8,307 nt of DNA from Methylotenera sp. (GTDB lineage Bacteria > Pseudomonadota > Gammaproteobacteria > Burkholderiales > Methylophilaceae), in the NCBI GenBank assembly GCA_027310735.1, contig DAIDAH010000120.1, forward strand, positions 1 through 8,307, in the 5' to 3' direction. The notes under the pieces were generated by a model. The model was not told the DNA's origin. It saw only the letters and a list, made by a program, of their open reading frames with translations, and searched no databases. This document shows, piece after piece, positions 6,055 through 8,307 of this stretch (the stretch's first letter is position 1; the number at the start of each line of letters is the position of its first letter). Made by a program: the position numbers and the translations under genes.

Positions 6055-7009
6055 TGATTAATCCAGAAAAGTAACTTAAGTTGCTAGCATTAACCGCACT
6101 GGTTATGAATTTTGAATCGATTTGGAAATCTTTATTATCGTGTTGTTGTGAAAGAACCAACAAATACTCTACGGTTCTAGAAAGATGCTCCATCGGTATG
6201 GTTTCTGTCCCTACCCCAGCTGCTTTTTTTAGCGCTTTCCAAATTGGGGTTGCATATTGTCTTAAACGGAATCCATTGTCAAAAGCCTCAATCAGGAAAA
6301 ATCTGGTAAAAGACAAATCGCTATCAGTTGGGTAAAACTTTGTATGATCGTAATCTTCTAGTATTATTTCCAAGTCCTCTTTTGTTGCACAACCGTGAAA
6401 TGGAATTGGCTCGCATAAAAATCTGGATATGAGGTACGTTTTATTTAAGAAGGATAAAGAGCTTCTTACCTCCAAAATCTCAGGTTGGCCAAAGCCAATT
6501 GTTGTCATGCGAATATTTATTTCTTCAAGACGATTATGAATGGTGGCAAGCTTTTCCAGTTCAGCATCCCCAAGATTTTGCATTTCATCAATCATCAAAA
6601 CAAATTGATTACCACCGACCATTGCTAGTCGCGACTGTATATGAGTAATTAATTTGCGCTGAATATCTGGATATCTTTCACCTCTAGTAACGCTCAAACC
6701 ATCCGCTTGAAGAATATCTGTAAATAATGCAGCTTCTTGAATTCTTCTTTTTTCTGCAACAAAACTCATGATGAATATTTTAGGGAACTCGGCCTGAAGT
6801 AGATGTCTTATGGCTCTTGCACAAGTTGATTTTCCCATGCGTGGAGACGCAAACATAAATGTTCCTGTAGTCCTCATCAATACTCGCTCCCTGATTATTG
6901 AGTATACATCAGTGATTACAGGGGTAATGATTAGATAGTCCTTTGTTACCACAGGATGCTCACTGATAATTGCAAGCCTCTGTTCGTTAGTCAGTGAATG
7001 AATATTCAT
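6035..7009 (-). CDS. tniB: TnsC/TniB-type AAA ATPase, transposition regulator
   Basis: This is a 324-residue AAA ATPase. The Walker A is ASPRMGKST (about residues 54-62), with Ala in place of the first Gly, as the [AG]-x4-GK-[ST] pattern allows. The Walker B is VLMIDE (137-142), followed by TTIGFGQPEI as a sensor-1-like strand and SRF near 195-197. Such proteins form ATP-dependent filaments or rings on DNA, link TniQ-marked targets to the transposase, and give target immunity. The size fits TniB (about 300) better than Tn7 TnsC (about 555). The frame also opens at GTG 7015, but the AAGGAG at 7015-7020 is 5 bases ahead of ATG 7007-7009, so the ATG is the start. It lies 14 bp after the transposase gene and overlaps tniQ by 20 bp. 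The name tniB is by family; tnsC would be equally fair. Confidence 0.87.
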   Translation of the reverse strand: MNIHSLTNEQRLAIISEHPVVTKDYLIITPVITDVYSIIRERVLMRTTGTFMFASPRMGKSTCARAIRHLLQAEFPKIFIMSFVAEKRRIQEAALFTDILQADGLSVTRGERYPDIQRKLITHIQSRLAMVGGNQFVLMIDEMQNLGDAELEKLATIHNRLEEINIRMTTIGFGQPEILEVRSSLSFLNKTYLISRFLCEPIPFHGCATKEDLEIILEDYDHTKFYPTDSDLSFTRFFLIEAFDNGFRLRQYATPIWKALKKAAGVGTETIPMEHLSRTVEYLLVLSQQHDNKDFQIDSKFITSAVNASNLSYFSGLINEKSYH

Positions 7010-7014
7010 AGTCA

Positions 7015-7020
7015 CTCCTT
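7015..7020 (-). promoter_or_regulatory. ribosome binding site that sets the ATPase start
   Basis: The minus-strand AAGGAG is a near-perfect Shine-Dalgarno sequence 5 bases before ATG 7007-7009. It overlaps the alternative GTG at 7013-7015, which rules that start out. Confidence 0.8.
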
Positions 7021-7023
7021 AAG

Positions 7024-8307
7024 TCATGCTTTATTATTATTTTTATAAAGTTGATTCAAATCAGGCAAAGGCCCCATTAACGAAGATGGGGTTTTAAGAT
7101 CTTTGATTGGCCTTTCAATCTGGGCATTTTTTTCAATTGTGGAATGTATTTTCTTTTTTAATCCGGATTCCAAAGCCACCCTAACTGCTTCAGTTGCAGC
7201 TTGTGGGTTAAGATTTAGTTTTGATTTTGATTTCTTGGATTTGGATAAATAGTCCATGTATATTTGAATCGGATCTTCATTGTTCAAAAGCGTAATGATT
7301 TTTTTATATGCTAAGCTATTAATAATTTTTCGAGTTCTGAGACTATGCTTAGTTAGATACCATCTTCCTCCAGCTTGCAAAGTGCCAAATTCACTCCCAT
7401 TCTGTAAATACGCCTTACAGACTCTAAGATCACTTTCATCAATTTCTATGGTTAACTTATGCCCCGTCAGACCTGAAGATTGTGCCAACACTGAGTTTGT
7501 ATACCTAACGCCTTCAAATTGAATATAAGGTCTTCTACCATTAGCCCTTCCTCCACGGACCGTACAAACTTTTAATAAAGGGATAAGAATGGTACCAATT
7601 GGTTTAATGGGTAGTTTTCTGAGTAAAAAATGCTCACCTTTGTTCTGAGTGAAATGTTGTAAGACTTCTAGAGGAGAGTTATAAGAATTTCCCTCTGATG
7701 GGGTTGCGTTATACTGGGCTACATAAATGGCAAATAACTGTTCTCCATCGCTTGCTTTGATTTTATATTTCAAACTTTGCTTCTCAGCATCAACCGCACG
7801 TCCTTTGCCTGGATTTGAGCCAGTAGTTGAAGGTAGTCGCATGAATACATTTGTCGAAACAGAGCTAAAAAACCTTTCAATATTGGGTCGTCGTTCAAAG
7901 TGCGCAACCGGCCCCCAATTAATTGAAAATCCTAGCGCTTTCCTTGCGCGCGTATGCACAGCTTGGGATAAGTGAGCTAATGCACCATCAAGTAATATGC
8001 ACCCCCAAATAGCACCTTTGCATTGAGGTATGACTTCTGCAGGGAAGCCGCCATCTTTTGGGTAAATCAAACCAGGTATAGTCAGGGGTTCTCTGACTGG
8101 GTCATTCACAGCTTTACGTATTACGCCTACTACATCATCAGCACTAACCTCACTTCTGTAAACGATCGAATAAGAAAGTATCGCTTGTGAAATGACCTCG
8201 ATTAATGCAATCAACCAGATTCTTTGCAATTGAATTTCTGTAACTGTGCCTTCTGGAGTTTCAAATTCTGCCACGAAAAATGCATTGATACTGTATGCAT
8301 CTAACTC
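7024..8307 (-). CDS. TnsB/TniA-type DDE transposase, N-terminus beyond the right edge
   Basis: The frame stays open to the right edge, so 8307 is not a start. A GTG at 8272-8274 lies within the catalytic domain and is not the real beginning. The catalytic triad can be read: Asp in ELDAYSINAF (codon 8299-8301), Asp in GCILLDGALAH (codon 7987-7989), and Glu in RRPNIERFFSS (codon 7876-7878), 37 residues after the second Asp. The following RLPSTTGSNP is also typical of retroviral-integrase-like transposases of this group. Next comes a Mu-type C-terminal beta-barrel (YIQFEGVRYTNSVL to about FGTLQAGGRWY), then a lysine-rich linker and a tail ending MGPLPDLNQLY. The enzyme binds the transposon ends and does the strand cutting and joining. 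About 427 residues are visible; the DNA-binding N-terminal domains are missing from view. TnsA, if present, would be further right. Confidence 0.9.
   Translation of the reverse strand, partial: ELDAYSINAFFVAEFETPEGTVTEIQLQRIWLIALIEVISQAILSYSIVYRSEVSADDVVGVIRKAVNDPVREPLTIPGLIYPKDGGFPAEVIPQCKGAIWGCILLDGALAHLSQAVHTRARKALGFSINWGPVAHFERRPNIERFFSSVSTNVFMRLPSTTGSNPGKGRAVDAEKQSLKYKIKASDGEQLFAIYVAQYNATPSEGNSYNSPLEVLQHFTQNKGEHFLLRKLPIKPIGTILIPLLKVCTVRGGRANGRRPYIQFEGVRYTNSVLAQSSGLTGHKLTIEIDESDLRVCKAYLQNGSEFGTLQAGGRWYLTKHSLRTRKIINSLAYKKIITLLNNEDPIQIYMDYLSKSKKSKSKLNLNPQAATEAVRVALESGLKKKIHSTIEKNAQIERPIKDLKTPSSLMGPLPDLNQLYKNNNKA

Larger units (their letters stand above)
4298..8307. mobile_element. Tn7/Tn5053-superfamily transposon, one flank; right part outside the window
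   Basis: A DDE transposase, an AAA ATPase and a TniQ protein are encoded in order, tightly packed on the minus strand. This is the core of Tn7-like and Tn5053/Tn402-like elements. The genes are visibly more AT-rich than the neighbouring ubi operon, a sign of separate origin. The left boundary is inferred: TGTCA at 4298 is a plausible terminal sequence because these families begin TGT, base composition changes there, and repeated CTAG motifs follow inward. The opposite end, any TnsA, any resolvase and the target duplication are not in view, so the subfamily is undecided. The TniQ length is TnsD-like, while the short ATPase is TniB-like. The module is sure; the exact boundary is not. Confidence 0.8.

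Noticed and set aside
8272..8274. GTG as the transposase start
   Set aside because: The same frame continues to the window edge and includes the first catalytic aspartate (codon 8299-8301), so the gene begins outside the window.

Overview
The window joins a conserved chromosomal operon for oxygen-independent ubiquinone synthesis (left, about 1-3820) to one flank of a transposon of the Tn7/Tn5053 superfamily (right, about 4300 to the window edge). All supported genes are on the minus strand. The ubi genes closely resemble their E. coli counterparts and the set is typical of Proteobacteria, so the host is probably a beta- or gammaproteobacterium able to respire without oxygen (for example a denitrifier or facultative anaerobe). 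The sequence alone does not name a genus.

Region 1-3791 reads leftward as yhcC-like radical SAM gene, ubiU, ubiV, ubiT, then a DGC-domain cysteine protein cut by the left edge. The first four genes overlap or nearly touch (11-bp overlap, 4-bp gap, ATGA overlap), as expected of one operon; the DGC gene follows after 49 bp with its own ribosome binding site. UbiU and UbiV keep all four iron-sulfur cysteines known from E. coli, and UbiT is the SCP2-fold accessory protein of the same pathway. Upstream of yhcC, a TTGA-N6-TCAA dyad sits exactly where a class II FNR/ANR-type activator would bind relative to a -10-like hexamer. This would make the operon oxygen-regulated and moves the likely yhcC start to 3731.

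Region 3820-4569 carries no convincing gene. Its left part is very AT-rich and holds a few dyads. Its right part, from about 4298, has a different composition, opens with TGTCA, and contains six CTAG-centred motifs and several tight dyads. I read it as a candidate transposon end with transposase-binding sites, but the other end is outside the window, so this is not proven.

Region 4570-8307 is a transposition operon read leftward: a DDE transposase of the TnsB/TniA type (N-terminus beyond the right edge), a TnsC/TniB-type AAA ATPase, and a 494-residue TniQ/TnsD-type zinc-finger target selector. The tniQ gene lies only about 270 bp from the presumed end, so there is no cargo on this side. The normal logic of such systems is that TniQ/TnsD picks the site, the ATPase relays this choice, and the transposase cuts and joins. 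No CRISPR array or cas gene is visible.
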